From contig QANU01000796.1 of the NCBI GenBank assembly GCA_003254905.1, forward strand, positions 421,577 to 485,576: 64,000 nucleotides of DNA. The letters are read 5' to 3'. This DNA is from Nissolia schottii. Taxonomy: Eukaryota > Streptophyta > Magnoliopsida > Fabales > Fabaceae. Positions 36,031 to 47,800 of the stretch are shown here, in pieces. The notes beneath the pieces were generated by a model. The model saw only the letters and a program-made list of their open reading frames with translations, made no database searches and was not told the DNA's origin. Within the stretch, counting starts at the first letter, position 1, and the number at the start of each line of letters is the position of its first letter. Position numbers and translations under genes: made by a program.

Positions 36031-38040
36031 ATAACACTATTGTTTTTGTTTATTATTTATGCAATAGAGAAGGTACAATAACCCTGTAGCCTCAAATGAG
36101 TTGCACCCATGAAATCAGGCATGCCAATAGGAGTAGCATTTAAAAGGACTAAATCAACACTAAATACTCATGGCCCTAGATTTAACAAAAAAATAGCACA
36201 AACATTCGCTTCTATAAGATCATGACTAAGAGTGAAAACCTAGTCCTTGCTAAGTCATTACCAGCAAAAATGTTTATTTTTTTTATGGGTCCCGGCAACA
36301 ATGTTTTAATTGTTACAATTTCTTATTAAAATATTTTCAAATTTATTAAAGAGATAAATTTTAGCACCAAATATCACTTATCATTAACTGTGAGGACTGG
36401 GGTGTGATGTACATGATGATAAATCATTTTGTCCATTAATTATATCACGTGAATTTGATCATTACTTATGAAAAGAAAAAAATATTTCATAATTATCAAT
36501 CTATACCACTACATATAAATTCAATTGCTGCAAGAAATTAATCACTGTGATCGATAGGGACGGAACCAGGGGGACCTGCATGAGGTTCTTACAAATTTTA
36601 TACATATACATGTAAATTATGCATAAAATTTAGGCAAATAGTCAATAGTCTAGTGGTACAATATTCTTTTCAATTTTACTAAAGTATTCAACTTTAGTCA
36701 TATATATAGATATAGATATAATTTTATATTCTAAAGTATTTATTTTACATATTATAATAATGCATTTTATTAATTTTTGGCCCCCTTCATCCTAATTCTG
36801 GGTCCGTGTCTGGTGTTGATCCGAAAAAAGTCACTTGCCATCTCATAATTATTGTTAGGCTGTTTAAATTCAATGGAAATTTAATAAAATTATCAGTTGA
36901 AAAAAATAAAAAAGTTAAAACAAATCTTTAGTTTGAGTTGGTTTTGTTTTATTAAAACTGATCCGCTCTGTTTATCAGCAAATGCTTGAATTGGACCAAG
37001 TACGAATGGGTGAGAGTAAAAGGTCGATACCATCATGCTACTCGGGAAAATGGCGCTGAAATGCTCTGTTCTAGTGTTTATTTCAAAAGTTGATCCAATC
37101 TAAATTGAATATAATATTTTTTGGTAGATTGAATTAATGATATAAAAAAACACACAGATAATAACTCATTAAAGTATATTTCTCAGAGCAACTAAAATTT
37201 CTCAATAAAAGTTTTTTTTCATTAATAAAATCTTATACACCATAACTAGGATGCATAAACGATTTTATATATATCTCACTTGAATTCATATGCTACATGG
37301 CTCATAGTTATTACCTTTATATAGGCATTTTACAACTCTATAGGATAACATGTGTTGTATACATGTCATTTAGATAAATCTTATCGCTTATTTTTAGATG
37401 AATCTTATTGCTTTATCTACATGAGTTGGAATGATTATCCAAATATGGGGTGTCAATCTTATCTAGTGTCACAATATTTGGCTCAATCTTTGACCAAAAA
37501 TTGACCAAGATTGAGTTAACAAATATCTAACATTTAATAATATATTAAATACAATTTATAACTATATTTTTACTAATCATAAAACCACAACTATTTTTTT
37601 AACGTTTTAATATTTAACAAATCTTGTATTTTGATCAGTATTTTTTCTAATGGAGTGTCGAGTTACCATTTTATATCTAATTATATACTACATTTTTGTT
37701 TTAGTTTTTCAACAATTTTGAGTTTGGTTGGTATTATTTTATTTTTTTTTCATCTAGCCTCTTTTTAAAGAACAACACATATCTTTTCTTAAATCTTATC
37801 CTTTTAAATTTAAATTTAAATTATTTTTAATTAATTATAAAGATAAAATTTTGAAATCATATTTCTTTTTATTCAGTTTTAAAATCAGATATGAATTAAT
37901 GGTATATCTGAAGAAAAAAAAATCAATAATACAAATCGATCCTTCTTTCTTTTGTTATTTACTTTTTTCAGGCTAGTTAACAAAAGTGAGAAATATCTGT
38001 GTGATCTTAAATGATATTTAAAAAATATAAAAAGAATAGA
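36031..38040. other. AT-rich upstream region of F-box gene
   Basis: No gene, RNA or element boundary is supported. A short ATAGATATAGATATAA run occurs near 36706. Confidence 0.45.
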
Positions 38041-38050
38041 TCTAGAATAC

Positions 38051-38060
38051 TTATAAAAGA
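38051..38060 (+). promoter_or_regulatory. Candidate TATA box of F-box gene
   Basis: TTATAAAAGA lies in an otherwise suitable context ~130 bases before the first in-frame ATG and ~225 before the likelier one. A pyrimidine-rich leader (CTATCTATCTCATTCTCATC) follows. Inference from position only. Confidence 0.45.
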
Positions 38061-38181
38061 GGTTAGGTCCTATCTATCTCATTCTCATCTAACAAACGAA
38101 CCATCCCTCTGCCACTCCATTCTCTGCAGCAGGTCAGGCCTTCCCTTCCCCCCAATTAATTAATTTCTTTATGTTGGATAT

Positions 38182-39576
38182 TTGTGTGATGTTGCCTCTT
38201 GTGGTTACTTGCATGCTTTCTTTACTGTTTTGCAGTGCTTTTTCTTGTTCATCATCTTTATGATATATATGATGATGGAGTCTGCAATGATCGAAGTTGA
38301 TAAATGGGCACAACTCCATCCAGACTTGTTGGATGATATTGCTAAGCGTATGTATTCTTATGACGATTATCTTCGACTTCGTCACACCTGTAAGCAATGG
38401 AGCATGAGTCTCCCAAAGACTCCAAATCATAAGAACTTGTGGCTAGTGTTACCTGAGACTCTGAGCACTGATCATGATGATGATCTGGGTGGAAAGGAGA
38501 TTTATCACATTAGAATGCCTGATGAGATTCTTCAAGAAAACATTATCCGCGGATCCTGTCACGGGTTCTTGATTATTGTTATGATATCTGATGGAGCCTT
38601 GCGGATGTTAAACCCATTTACCAAGTCACGTTTTGATCTTCCGCCATTCTCAACTTTTCCACATATAGTTGCTTATCAGCAACATGAAGAGCAGTACATT
38701 GTGCGCTACTTTGAAGATCAATACTTGGAAGAACGTGGATCTACCTTTACTACTGTGAAAAGATTGGTGGCACACAAGACTTATGTTCGTAGGATCATCA
38801 CATCTTCCCCTCCTCCTCATTACAAGGACTGTACGGCTGTGGCTATATACTGGCCAGATGATAGGCTGGCCTTTTGTAAACTTGGTGATAGTGGATGGAC
38901 ACATTTTTCACGTGACCAAACTGGATTTCAAGATGTCATATTTCACGGAAAAAAGATCTATGCTGTGTTTTATTGTGCCGATTTGTACGAGTTTGATATG
39001 GATCAAAATGGAGTTCCGCTTCGAGGTTTCAAGAGCAACGTTGAGCCCCCCGTTCTTACTTTTCACAATTATTGGGCTCATAAGTATCTGGTTACTTGTC
39101 CCAATGGCAACCTCCTTATGGTGGAAAGGAATCTTGTTAAACTCTGCCATCATGAAGAAGATGATGAAGACTGTTTATATTGTTTTAGGACTTATAAGTT
39201 CAATATGTATATATTGAATAATGATCAGGTGAAACAGCCCATATGGTCAAGAATAAATAGCTTGGGGAAATACGCCCTAGTACTGGGATACAATCTATCT
39301 ACTTGGATGTTGCCCAACACTTCAAACGGATTGAAGGGAAATCATATCTATTATACAGATAATCAACAGGACAATCACTGTGTGAAATGTGTTGGTGATG
39401 ACGACGTTGGTGATGATGAACTTGGTGATGATGATCCTGGTGATGATGTTGAACTTGCTGGTGGTCATGATATTGGTGTATTAGACTTAGAAAATGGAAT
39501 TACCAACCAACTATTCCCGAACTCAACTTTGCTTTACCCGGCTCCAGTTTGGTTGTTACCCACATATGTTCCATAG
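38182..39576 (+). CDS. F-box / DUF295 (KIB-like) protein
   Basis: An uninterrupted 464-codon frame. An F-box-like segment lies at residues ~40-85 (DKWAQLHPDLLDDIAKRMYS, then RLRHTCKQW). A DUF295-type beta-propeller region follows: LRMLNPFTKSRFDLPP, YLVTCPNGNLLMVERNL, WSRINSLGKYALVLGYNLS, GLKGNHIYYTDN and the terminal LFPNSTLLYPAPVWLLP. Such proteins are predicted SCF ubiquitin-ligase adaptors; the target is unknown. The first ~30 residues are hydrophobic and look unlike the family. They contain a TTTTGCAG acceptor-like site at 38229-38236, so translation more likely starts at the MMMES methionines (38269-38275) after a 5' leader, possibly spliced. A (V/L)GDDD(V/E)/GDD tandem tract (~residues 404-425) is inserted before the conserved C-terminus. 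It shows no frame damage. Confidence 0.9.
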   Translation: MCDVASCGYLHAFFTVLQCFFLFIIFMIYMMMESAMIEVDKWAQLHPDLLDDIAKRMYSYDDYLRLRHTCKQWSMSLPKTPNHKNLWLVLPETLSTDHDDDLGGKEIYHIRMPDEILQENIIRGSCHGFLIIVMISDGALRMLNPFTKSRFDLPPFSTFPHIVAYQQHEEQYIVRYFEDQYLEERGSTFTTVKRLVAHKTYVRRIITSSPPPHYKDCTAVAIYWPDDRLAFCKLGDSGWTHFSRDQTGFQDVIFHGKKIYAVFYCADLYEFDMDQNGVPLRGFKSNVEPPVLTFHNYWAHKYLVTCPNGNLLMVERNLVKLCHHEEDDEDCLYCFRTYKFNMYILNNDQVKQPIWSRINSLGKYALVLGYNLSTWMLPNTSNGLKGNHIYYTDNQQDNHCVKCVGDDDVGDDELGDDDPGDDVELAGGHDIGVLDLENGITNQLFPNSTLLYPAPVWLLPTYVP

Positions 39577-40016
39577 TTTAATGTTTAGTTCACTGGACTT
39601 AGTGACAGAACTGTGGTTCTAGATGTAAAGTCTTTCTCCATCAAACTATTTTAGATTTGTGTCAAACAGCATTTATGTGAGTTATTATTTAAGGAACTTT
39701 TACTGATATTGGTTGTGGGCCATATTTTTTGGTCTAAATATATTATATCGCTAAAAGCTTGAGTAACTTCTGTATATAACTAGAAATATTATATTTGTGC
39801 TTTTGATCTGTGCAATGCTCTCGAGATTTTAGTCATGTGTTGACACGTAAAGACATTTTCATGGAACTGATTTGATTTCAATTGTATGCATGACAATAGA
39901 CGTCTCACCACAAACAATACCAGCTCCATATTCGAAGTGAATTTGGTTTTTCCCGCTTTACAATTTCTTGAAATCTCAACATAAACATTAGTAAAAATAA
40001 AATGGAATCTGTGCTT
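39577..40016. other. 3' flank of F-box gene
   Basis: Probable 3' untranslated and flanking sequence up to the border of repeat A copy 2. No gene is seen and no clear polyadenylation signal can be assigned. Confidence 0.4.
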
Positions 40017-41936
40017 AATTTTATGAGTGGCTTTGGACCATATTGGTCATAAAGCATAGATATAAAATATTATAGGAGTGAGGGACACCAACTATAATGA
40101 TTAAAGAACAAGCCTAATGCTATAATTAGTAGTCGGTGCATGAAGTAGTAGGATGAATCGAGTAATGTATGAGAAAAGAAAAGAAGAAAAAGAAGGAATA
40201 AAAAATATATAAAAAAGAAAATGTAGGAGAAGGTGGGAAAGAGGGATGGGTTATTTAATATTTATTGTTAAGGAGATTGAGAAGTTAGAGAGTAGACTTT
40301 TTGGACTTGTCCACAGAATAGGGCCCAAGCCCAATAGTTGCTTTTTCATTATCACGGATTAGCCTATTGTGGATGAACCCATGTGAAGGGCACACACAAG
40401 TGGGCCTAACAAAAGATCCAGCTTTAGGCAAGAAAATAAATAGCACATGCCAGATCCAACCAAAAATATTTTTAGCCTGTTGCCTTGAGGGTCCAAGTTT
40501 GTAAACACCTTTTTTCTTTTGAAAAAAAAGTTACTAAAATAAATTTTAAGTCCAACAGTTTATTTTGCAAAAATATTAAACACTATTTTATATTAAAAAA
40601 ATTAGTCTAGCAAACAAGAAGTAAATTGAGACATATAAAATGAGTTTAATTGTTATGTACTAACTGTCATTCAATCAAACCTTGTTACATAAGTAAAAAT
40701 AGTTAACTTTTTTCACTTTTAAGTCTAGAAATATAAAATGAATTTAATTGTTATTCACTAATTGTCATCCAATTTAATCTTGTCACATAAATAAAAATAA
40801 TTGACTCTTTTACTAACTACTGAAAAAGTCACACGCATATGAAATGATTTAATATAATGACAGTTGTTACGATCTAAACCTAACAAGGAATATTGGATCT
40901 CGTGCACCTGAGATGATCAAGCCAGACAAGAAAGCTCGAGATGACCCAAGAGTATAACACTCAACCTAGTCACCAGGAGGCCTGAGCAATAAAGAGTCAT
41001 TTAGCACTTGGGTAACCATTGATAAGCACTAGAACCAGCATAACCATTACTTGGCGTCATAAACACAAAATTATGGACCACATAATTATGTTCTACCTGG
41101 ATAACGATATGTTAGCCATGTGGCAACCAACACCCAAGAGGGGAGTCGAATTGGAAGTTTGAAAACTTAATCCAACTTTAATAAATTGTGCATTTTCATG
41201 CATTTAAATGTTACTTGCAGCAGAACAAATTTATAGAGATGCAATCATTAATAATTACTCAATTATAACTTAGATAAATATAGTCATAATAAATTAAACT
41301 TTCAGTAAAATAAAGAGTAAGTGAAGAGAAAGAAAACTCAGAAATTTTATCCTGGTTCAGTTACCCACTATGGCCTATATCCAGTCCCCAAACAATCCAC
41401 TTGAGTTTTTCCACTAGTTTCAGACCTTATAGGTGTTTGGAAAACTTTTACAACACTTGAGTGTTTTCACTTCTTGAGATCTCATACGCTTAAAGTTCAA
41501 GTCACTCAAGAACAAGAGATTCCTCACTCTTGATTCACATGTGGGATGCCTCAGCCTCTTACAATGATTCAAATACATGAGGAAGAATCATAATCATTCT
41601 CTCAAAGAGAAAATTACACAAGTTTAAGTCATTTTGGTCCAAACTTTGATGAAAATCATTGATGAAAATGAATGATTAAATGTAGTTTGTATTTAATTTT
41701 TCATACATGAAATGTTGTATAAAAGAGGGTATTTATAGACCTTGAATCTGTGCGAAACGATTGACTTTCGGAGAGACATGTCCCTTGGTGAAAAGTCACT
41801 TTATTTTAGCATAACAGACACTTGTAATCGATTACATGACCTTGTAATCAATTACAAGCCTTTAAAGTTCATGCGTAATCAATTACACAATGTTGTGATC
41901 GATTACAACATGTTCCAAAAGCGTGTAATTGATTCC
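40017..41936. repeat. Dispersed repeat A, copy 2
   Basis: Direct copy of 13518-15462. It lies ~440 bp downstream of the F-box stop codon. It ends abruptly after GTAATTGATTCC, where the sequence switches to inverted repeat B. Confidence 0.85.
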
Positions 41937-42287
41937 TATTTGGGGGCGAGGAGAAGACTTTTAGAAGTAAGGGATTTTGAACCTAACTAATTTGTTAATA
42001 AATATTAAAATTTTACTAGTCTTTGAATATAAGGGTGAGGTTTTGATCTCGAAATTGTTAGAATAAATTATTTTTTGAGTTTAATTGTTATATACTAATA
42101 GTGTAAAAAAAATTACACTATCATCTAATCAAATCATTTCATATAAGCAAAAATACTTAGGAGCATGGTTTAATTAAACGTTAGATATGGAGTAAACTAT
42201 TTTTTTTTATTTTGTTGAATTATTAAATACTTATTTAAAATTTATATCTCAATTAAGTTGATTTCATTTATGAATCTTTGATTTTAA
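41937..42287. repeat. Dispersed repeat B, inverted copy
   Basis: Reverse complement of 24102-23748. The left junction starts at TATTTGGGGGCGAGGAG. Similarity fades after TGAATCTTTG at about 42280. Confidence 0.85.
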
Positions 42288-42290
42288 GCA

Positions 42291-42320
42291 CATGGAAATG
42301 GCAAAACCTATTAGTGTTCC
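42291..42320 (+). repeat. 30-bp inverted RT scrap
   Basis: Matches the reverse complement of 26323-26352 (copia reverse transcriptase, encoding AKPISVP) at 28 of 30 positions. It overlaps by the five bases GTTCC with the start of the copia copy-2 segment, which runs in the opposite orientation. Confidence 0.8.
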
Positions 42321-42443
42321 TTCTTCAGTTTTAAGCCTATACACCCATTTGTTTTTCAAGGCTTTTCTTCTTTTGGGTAACTCTACCAGATCATAAGTAT
42401 GGTTCTCATGTAAAGAGCTCATTTCTTCTTCCATAGCTTTGAT

Positions 42444-44681
42444 CTACTCTCCTTTCTCAATTGACTCCATAGCCTCTGAGAAGTTTCGAGGTTCACCATT
42501 GTCTGTCAAAGTAATATAATCTTCTTCAGGATACTTTGATGATGGCTTTCTGCTTCTTCCGGAGCACCTTAATTCAACTTGCATTTGTTGCTCTAACGTC
42601 TTAGGTTCTTGATGTATCTCTGGGTCTGGCATTATCTAATACTCATCTAGTTGATCATTAGTCTGGTCAGGATCTGGGAGAGCAGGATGTGTCTGTTGAG
42701 GAATTTCTCCCCCTAAATCAATGCAAACTTTGGACTTGCACTGATTTTTCTTTTGAATATCCCTAATCGTCTGATCCTCAAAGAACACAACATCTCTGCT
42801 TCTCACAATGTTCTTGTTTATAGGATCCCACAGTCTGTACCGAATTCATCCTTTGGGGACCCAAGGTATATGCACACCTTGGTCTTAACATCTAGCTTCT
42901 TTCTTTCATCCTTTGGAATGTGAACAAAGGCTTTGCATCCGAATACTCTCAGATGGTTGCATGATGCTTTCTACTTGTACCATACTTCCTCTGGAATCTT
43001 TCCATCTAGAGGCCGTCAAGTTGTCAGATTTATAAGATCGACTGCAGACTTTAATGCTTTACCCTAGAAAGACTTGGGGAGGTTAGCATCTTTTAACATG
43101 CATATGGCCTTCTTTTCAATTGTACGATTCATCCTTTCAACAACTCTATTTAGTTGAGGAGTCTTTGGTGGTGTCTTCACCAGTCTGATGTCATACGCCT
43201 TGCAATAGGCTTCAAAAAGACTACAATATTGTCCACCATTGTTTGCTTTCAGAAACTTAAGCTTTTTTTTTTCAGTCTCTCGCTCCACTAGAGCATGGAA
43301 TTCTTTGAATGCTGACAATACTTGATCTTTAGTTTTCAGCAAGTACACTCACACTCTTCTCGAGTGATCATCAATGAACGTGACAAAGTAATAGGCTTCA
43401 CCAAGAGATTTTTCAGATGGTGCACAGACATCTGTATGCACAAGTTCAAGTACCTCTTGTCTCCTTGAAGGATTGTTTGGTCTCCAAAAACTAACCCTGC
43501 ATTGTTTACCATAAATCCAATCAGGATTCCAAGATTTGACCTTTTATAACTGGCAAGTGGTTTTTGGCAAGCATCTGGAGTGCTCTCTCACTCATATGCC
43601 CCAATCGTCTGTGCCAAAGTTCTTTGGAGCTTGTAGCAATGTTTGCTTCTCCAGAACAAATTCTTCTTTGTATAATGTATAAGGATCCTTCCTTTGAACC
43701 TCTAGCAATGACTAGGTTCCCTTTTGCTAGTTTCCACTTTCCAGTACCAAAGTGGCATATATAATAAGCATCATCCAACTTACCTATTGAGATAAGGTTG
43801 AAACGCATTTCTGGGACGTGCCTCACTTCCTTCCATACAAGCTTGTTTCCTGTGTCTGTTAGTAACACAATATCACCAATACCTACAATCTTGCTTGTAA
43901 CATGGTTTCCCATTTTCACAGTACCAAAATCACCTTTCTTATAATCTGAACAGAAATCTTCATGTGAACTTACATGGAAAGAGGCACAGACTCAATGATA
44001 CAAGAGCAATCACCATATGCAACATTTAAGTAATTGTTTTCTCCAATGAGAAAAACATCATCGTCTATAGCGATGGCTGTGGTTGGAGTACAACCCTTAT
44101 TCTTTGGATCAACTAAGTCTGGATGGACAATTCAAAATTCTTGGTCTCTTTTCATAAACCTGAATTCAAATCTCTTATGTCCTTCTTTGCTACAATAATA
44201 GCATATTATTGTTCTTGTGCGAGATTGAGAACGGCCTTTGGCTTTGCTTTTGCTTCTTCCACGGGATTCATTTCCCGCGGATTTCACTTCTTCCTCGTCT
44301 CTCTATAACATTTGCTTCAGATTGAAAAATTGTACTTCTTTCTTTACTTCTGGATTCTTCATTCAACAGACTGTTTGAACTAATGTCCATTGTGTCCTAA
44401 CTTTCAGACAACGAACTGAGTAGCAAAAGTGCTTGCAACTCATCATCAATCTTCATATCTATCTTTTTTGATTGATTGACAAGACCCTTGAATGAATTCA
44501 AGTGCTCCATCATACATTGACCATCCCTGTAGTCAAGTTTCACCAGCTTTCTAACAAGAGATGCTTTATTTCTTGGAGTTTTCTTTTGAATCATAGATTC
44601 AAGTTTTGACCACAACTCATAAGCATTTGTGTATGTGGACACATGCTCAAACAAACTTCTATTAATATACTTTCGAATCAT
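42444..44681 (-). pseudogene. Copia gag-integrase relic, copy 2
   Basis: Minus strand, in order: gag UBN2-like region (44681-44397, HVSTYTNAYELWSKLESMI); zinc knuckle at about 44150-44210 whose fourth Cys codon has become Phe; GAG-pre-integrase (43919-43521, LWHRRLGHMSERALQ); integrase core (43348-43064, ANNGGQY where copy 1 has ADNGGQY, so a catalytic Asp is lost); then the linker before reverse transcriptase (42632-42444, SGRSRKPSSKYPEEDY). Stops and shifts separate the pieces. Confidence 0.85.
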
Positions 44682-44828
44682 TGCAACAACTTTTAGATTT
44701 GAAAGTTCTCAATCTTTGTCATTGTTAGCTTCTAGCTTGTCTTTGCAAGAAATATGCTCGTGCATATCCTTATAGTATAAGTGATCCTCCATCATGGGCT
44801 TCCGATAGGATTAGTTGTCTATTGTCAA

Positions 44829-44840
44829 TTCTGATACCAT
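44829..44840 (-). other. Degenerate primer-binding site, copia copy 2
   Basis: On the minus strand ATGGTATCAGAA directly follows the LTR end (44841). It resembles TGGTATCAGAGC, the site complementary to initiator-Met tRNA used by many copia elements. Confidence 0.7.
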
Positions 44841-45415
44841 TGTTAGTGATATTAGAACAAATTCTCCTTCCTGTGTAGATACAAAATCGGGCACTTGCGG
44901 AAGCAATAAGCAGACAAAAGAATATAGAGCAAAAATAGAATATTGACACTGAAAATGTTAACGTGTGAAAACCTCCTCAACTTGAGAAGTAAAAACTCTC
45001 CAGTAGGATTACAATATTTGTTTCTTTCACACTGTGAGGATAACACTTAATCTCACCAAACTAGGATGGAGTACACTTTCTTTCTAGCTTCTCATTAGGA
45101 TTTCTAGTCTCACCATATGGTGGATATCAATTCTCTCACGTACTCTCTATGTTGCTCTTCTCATATTTTTTCTATTCTCTTCCTCACAAGTTCCCTTTTT
45201 TATAGTGAAGGGGAGAAAGACTTCTTCATAAAGAGATAATGGATAATTAATGCTTGTCACATTTTCAAGACACCTTGAAAAAGCTATCTTCAACTTTTTA
45301 GATTGAACTTCATAGTCTTCAAGAATAAAGGAATAATTCCAAGACTTTGGAATGGCCATCATTAAATGTATTCAATGGATCATCTACCAAGATTCATTTG
45401 TCATGGTCTTCCATA
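44841..45415 (-). repeat. Copia 5' LTR, copy 2
   Basis: The fullest version of this LTR in the window. Its inner border is TG at 44841 on the plus strand; its outer ~20 bp are missing, as in copy 1. It carries the ~155-bp segment lost from 28758-29105. Confidence 0.8.
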
Positions 45416-45586
45416 CAGTGCATCTTTGCAATATTCTTATATACACTTACATTTTATATCTTAAATTTCTATTTGGTCAATGAAATCCTAAACCACAAAA
45501 ATCAGATAAAGAATTCGCAAATCACCTATCTCTATATAGAGATATTTCTTTTTCCTTTTTTTATTTCTTGTGCAAATCACCACACC

Positions 45587-45737
45587 ATGGAGTCGTTTAA
45601 GTGTGCTCACTGCTCGATCGATTGCTTCCCCAAAAGAAAATGCTCATGGCGCATACAGATTCATGCCACAAGGGACACAACCTCAAGTACCTTTGCAAGT
45701 TTTGCAGGAACTCCATGCCCAACATTGCTGATTTGTT
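45587..45737 (+). pseudogene. Zinc-finger exon relic, copy 2
   Basis: Copy of 29277-29444 starting MESFKCAHCSIDCF. One C fewer in the CCCC run near 45630 shifts the frame after Phe, so the second half of the finger is lost. The exon end and ~100 following bases are deleted, joining it straight to the array-type unit. Confidence 0.7.
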
Positions 45738-46500
45738 GTGGCCAAAGTTGTGATATAAATCAGGTTCAAATTGGAGAAAAAGAAAGTTTGGGCCCAACAA
45801 TTTGTGCAGAGGGAGAACACGAGAGGCCAAACTGGCAGGTTAAAAGGCCAAGCAGTTGGAACGATTATTTGCATAAGGGAATAGATCAGAGAAGGAATGG
45901 AAGCGCAACAACGCCATAGTCTTTCTCTCAAGAAGCTGTTAGGAGTACGCCTCTCCATTCGTTCTCATTGAGTTTGTTATTTGAGTATGTTATTGGCCTC
46001 CTTTGCTATTGTATAAAACGTTTGCTAATGAGAAATGATAGTCATTCAAGCATTTTCCCAAATATTTCATGTGTCGGAGCCATTACACCTTAGCCATGAA
46101 GGTGATAATGATCTTCTTCCTTTCCTCTTTTCTCGTTCCCGTTTCCTTCCTTTTATACATGTTCACTTTATTATTTTATTTCTTCATTGATTATTGTTTT
46201 TTTTAATCATAATTTCTACTTTGAACATTTTTTTTAAAAAATTCTGTTGTCATTGTTCATTTTGTTAGCTGAACTAAAATGCTCTTTTTAATGACTGTTT
46301 GTAGATCCCTTCCACTCAAGTCAATCAAGATTCAAGAGGTCAACCGTCATTTTCCCCATGACGCTTATTTTAGCAATACCAACAATTTGACTAATACACT
46401 AGTTCGGATTTTCCTTTTTTGCTGGATAAATTCCTAGCTACCTATACTCTTCTGATGTGACTTTGAGCTTGACTAGTTACTTGAGTAATTGGCAGTGTTC
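45738..46500 (+). repeat. Single diverged ~803-bp unit
   Basis: Homologous to the tandem units at 29507-32231 but present once, with a ~45-bp insertion near 45960-46000 and an internal deletion around 46075. It ends at GGCAGTGTTC and then continues as TAGTTTGCT, not into another unit. Confidence 0.8.
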
Positions 46501-46543
46501 TAGTTTGCTATTTTGATATTGATGATTTAAATGATCATGGTAT

Positions 46544-47023
46544 TGTTAGAAATCCTTAATTCTTTATTATCCCAAGACCATCCATATTAGATCATCAAGA
46601 AGATAAATAGACTTGATGCGAAAACATACCTGAATCCTTAGGAATTGATATTGATGTTTGGAGATGCGGTTATTGGTCTTCCTCAACCAAAATCTTTGAA
46701 TCCTTATTAGGGCTTTAGCGCAGCTCTTTTGATGGTAAAGGAGACTGCAAAGTGATTTTGGTGTGGTGGGGACCAAAACCCTCCTTACATATTTATAATT
46801 GGCTAGTAGTTTCCATAAAACCCTAAAAGCCAATAAAAATAGGCAAATAAACTATTACCCATTTCAGGCCCAAACCAATAAAGTAGTCTGACTTATTCCT
46901 TTATTTAATTTCGTCAAACATTAGTGAGACCAACATAATATAAGTCATAAAAAAATAGTTAATATGATTATATTCATAATATATAGCCCACAAAAATAGA
47001 TTAAAAAATATAATTTCCTAACA
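46544..47023 (-). repeat. 3' LTR of gag-only element
   Basis: 480 bp, TG...CA borders, followed on the plus strand by ATCTCACACTTGG (minus-strand purine tract AAGTGTGAGAT). Confidence 0.9.
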
Positions 47024-47200
47024 ATCTCACACTTGGTTTTGACAACTCAAAAAAAAAAAATCATTGCTTAGACACACTTATATGAATAATAAAGCCAAAA
47101 AATTACACACCATTTACATTGATACTAATGCTAAATTAACTCTAGAACAATCCAAAATGAGAAGTGTATCTTTCCTTATATGCCAAGCATGATATTTGAC

Positions 47201-47800
47201 ACAATCATTCTTCATATGCCCATAACTCTAACAAAGGTAACAACTAAACTGCTAATGTTGTTTCTTTCGAGGTAGACATATTTTGCAGCTTCTTTATTCT
47301 TATTCAACATTCTTATCCTTAAAGGTACTGTCAAGTAGTACTTTCAATCTTTTCTTGCTTTAAAATTTATTCTTCTTACAAAAATGAGAAATGAGCTCAT
47401 TAAGAGACTATTTATCCCTTTATCAGTTATACCTGACCTTAAACTGAATTTTACTAGAAGAGAAACTCAAAACCATTTGCACGAGCGATTATCAAATAGC
47501 TCTAACTGAGGTGCATTTAGTTTTGAAGCAAGATGAGACATGTCCATGATGTACTCCCTTATATTTCCTTTTACCTTATTCTTTATTGAAATCACGTTCG
47601 ATGTAATCGAACTTGTTTTAGCCGTACTTTTGGCAAAGCATTTTTTTTTAAAGAAAAGTCATTGGCAGTAGTAACCCTTTTGGACATAGTGCCCCTAAAT
47701 GTTTCTAAAATTCTACAAATCATAACAATGATACATATGCAATTTGAACTATCGTTTCTCAAAGTTCTATTGAAACGTTCATCCATATGAGCAGCTAGTT
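47201..47800 (-). pseudogene. gag relic of LTR element
   Basis: The clearest feature is a zinc knuckle at 47201-47242 (C-Y-L-C, stop, SYGHMKNDCVKYHAWH), keeping the CX2CX4HX4C spacing but with an in-frame stop after the second Cys. Upstream gag pieces lie in shifted frames (DMSHLASKLN near 47530; MDERFNRTL at 47786). No single long frame remains, so even Gag is no longer made. Confidence 0.65.

Larger units (their letters stand above)
42316..45415 (-). mobile_element. Ty1/copia retrotransposon, copy 2 (5' half)
   Basis: Minus-strand 5' half of the element seen at 25023-29105: 5' LTR (44841-45415), primer-binding site, gag, zinc knuckle, protease, integrase and only the first ~115 codons of the reverse transcriptase region. 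Most of reverse transcriptase, RNase H and the 3' LTR are absent. It retains the ~300-bp and ~540-bp segments deleted from copy 1, so each copy complements the other's record. The flank right of the LTR matches the flank of copy 1 for over 300 bp, so this is a duplicated locus and not an independent insertion. Confidence 0.9.
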
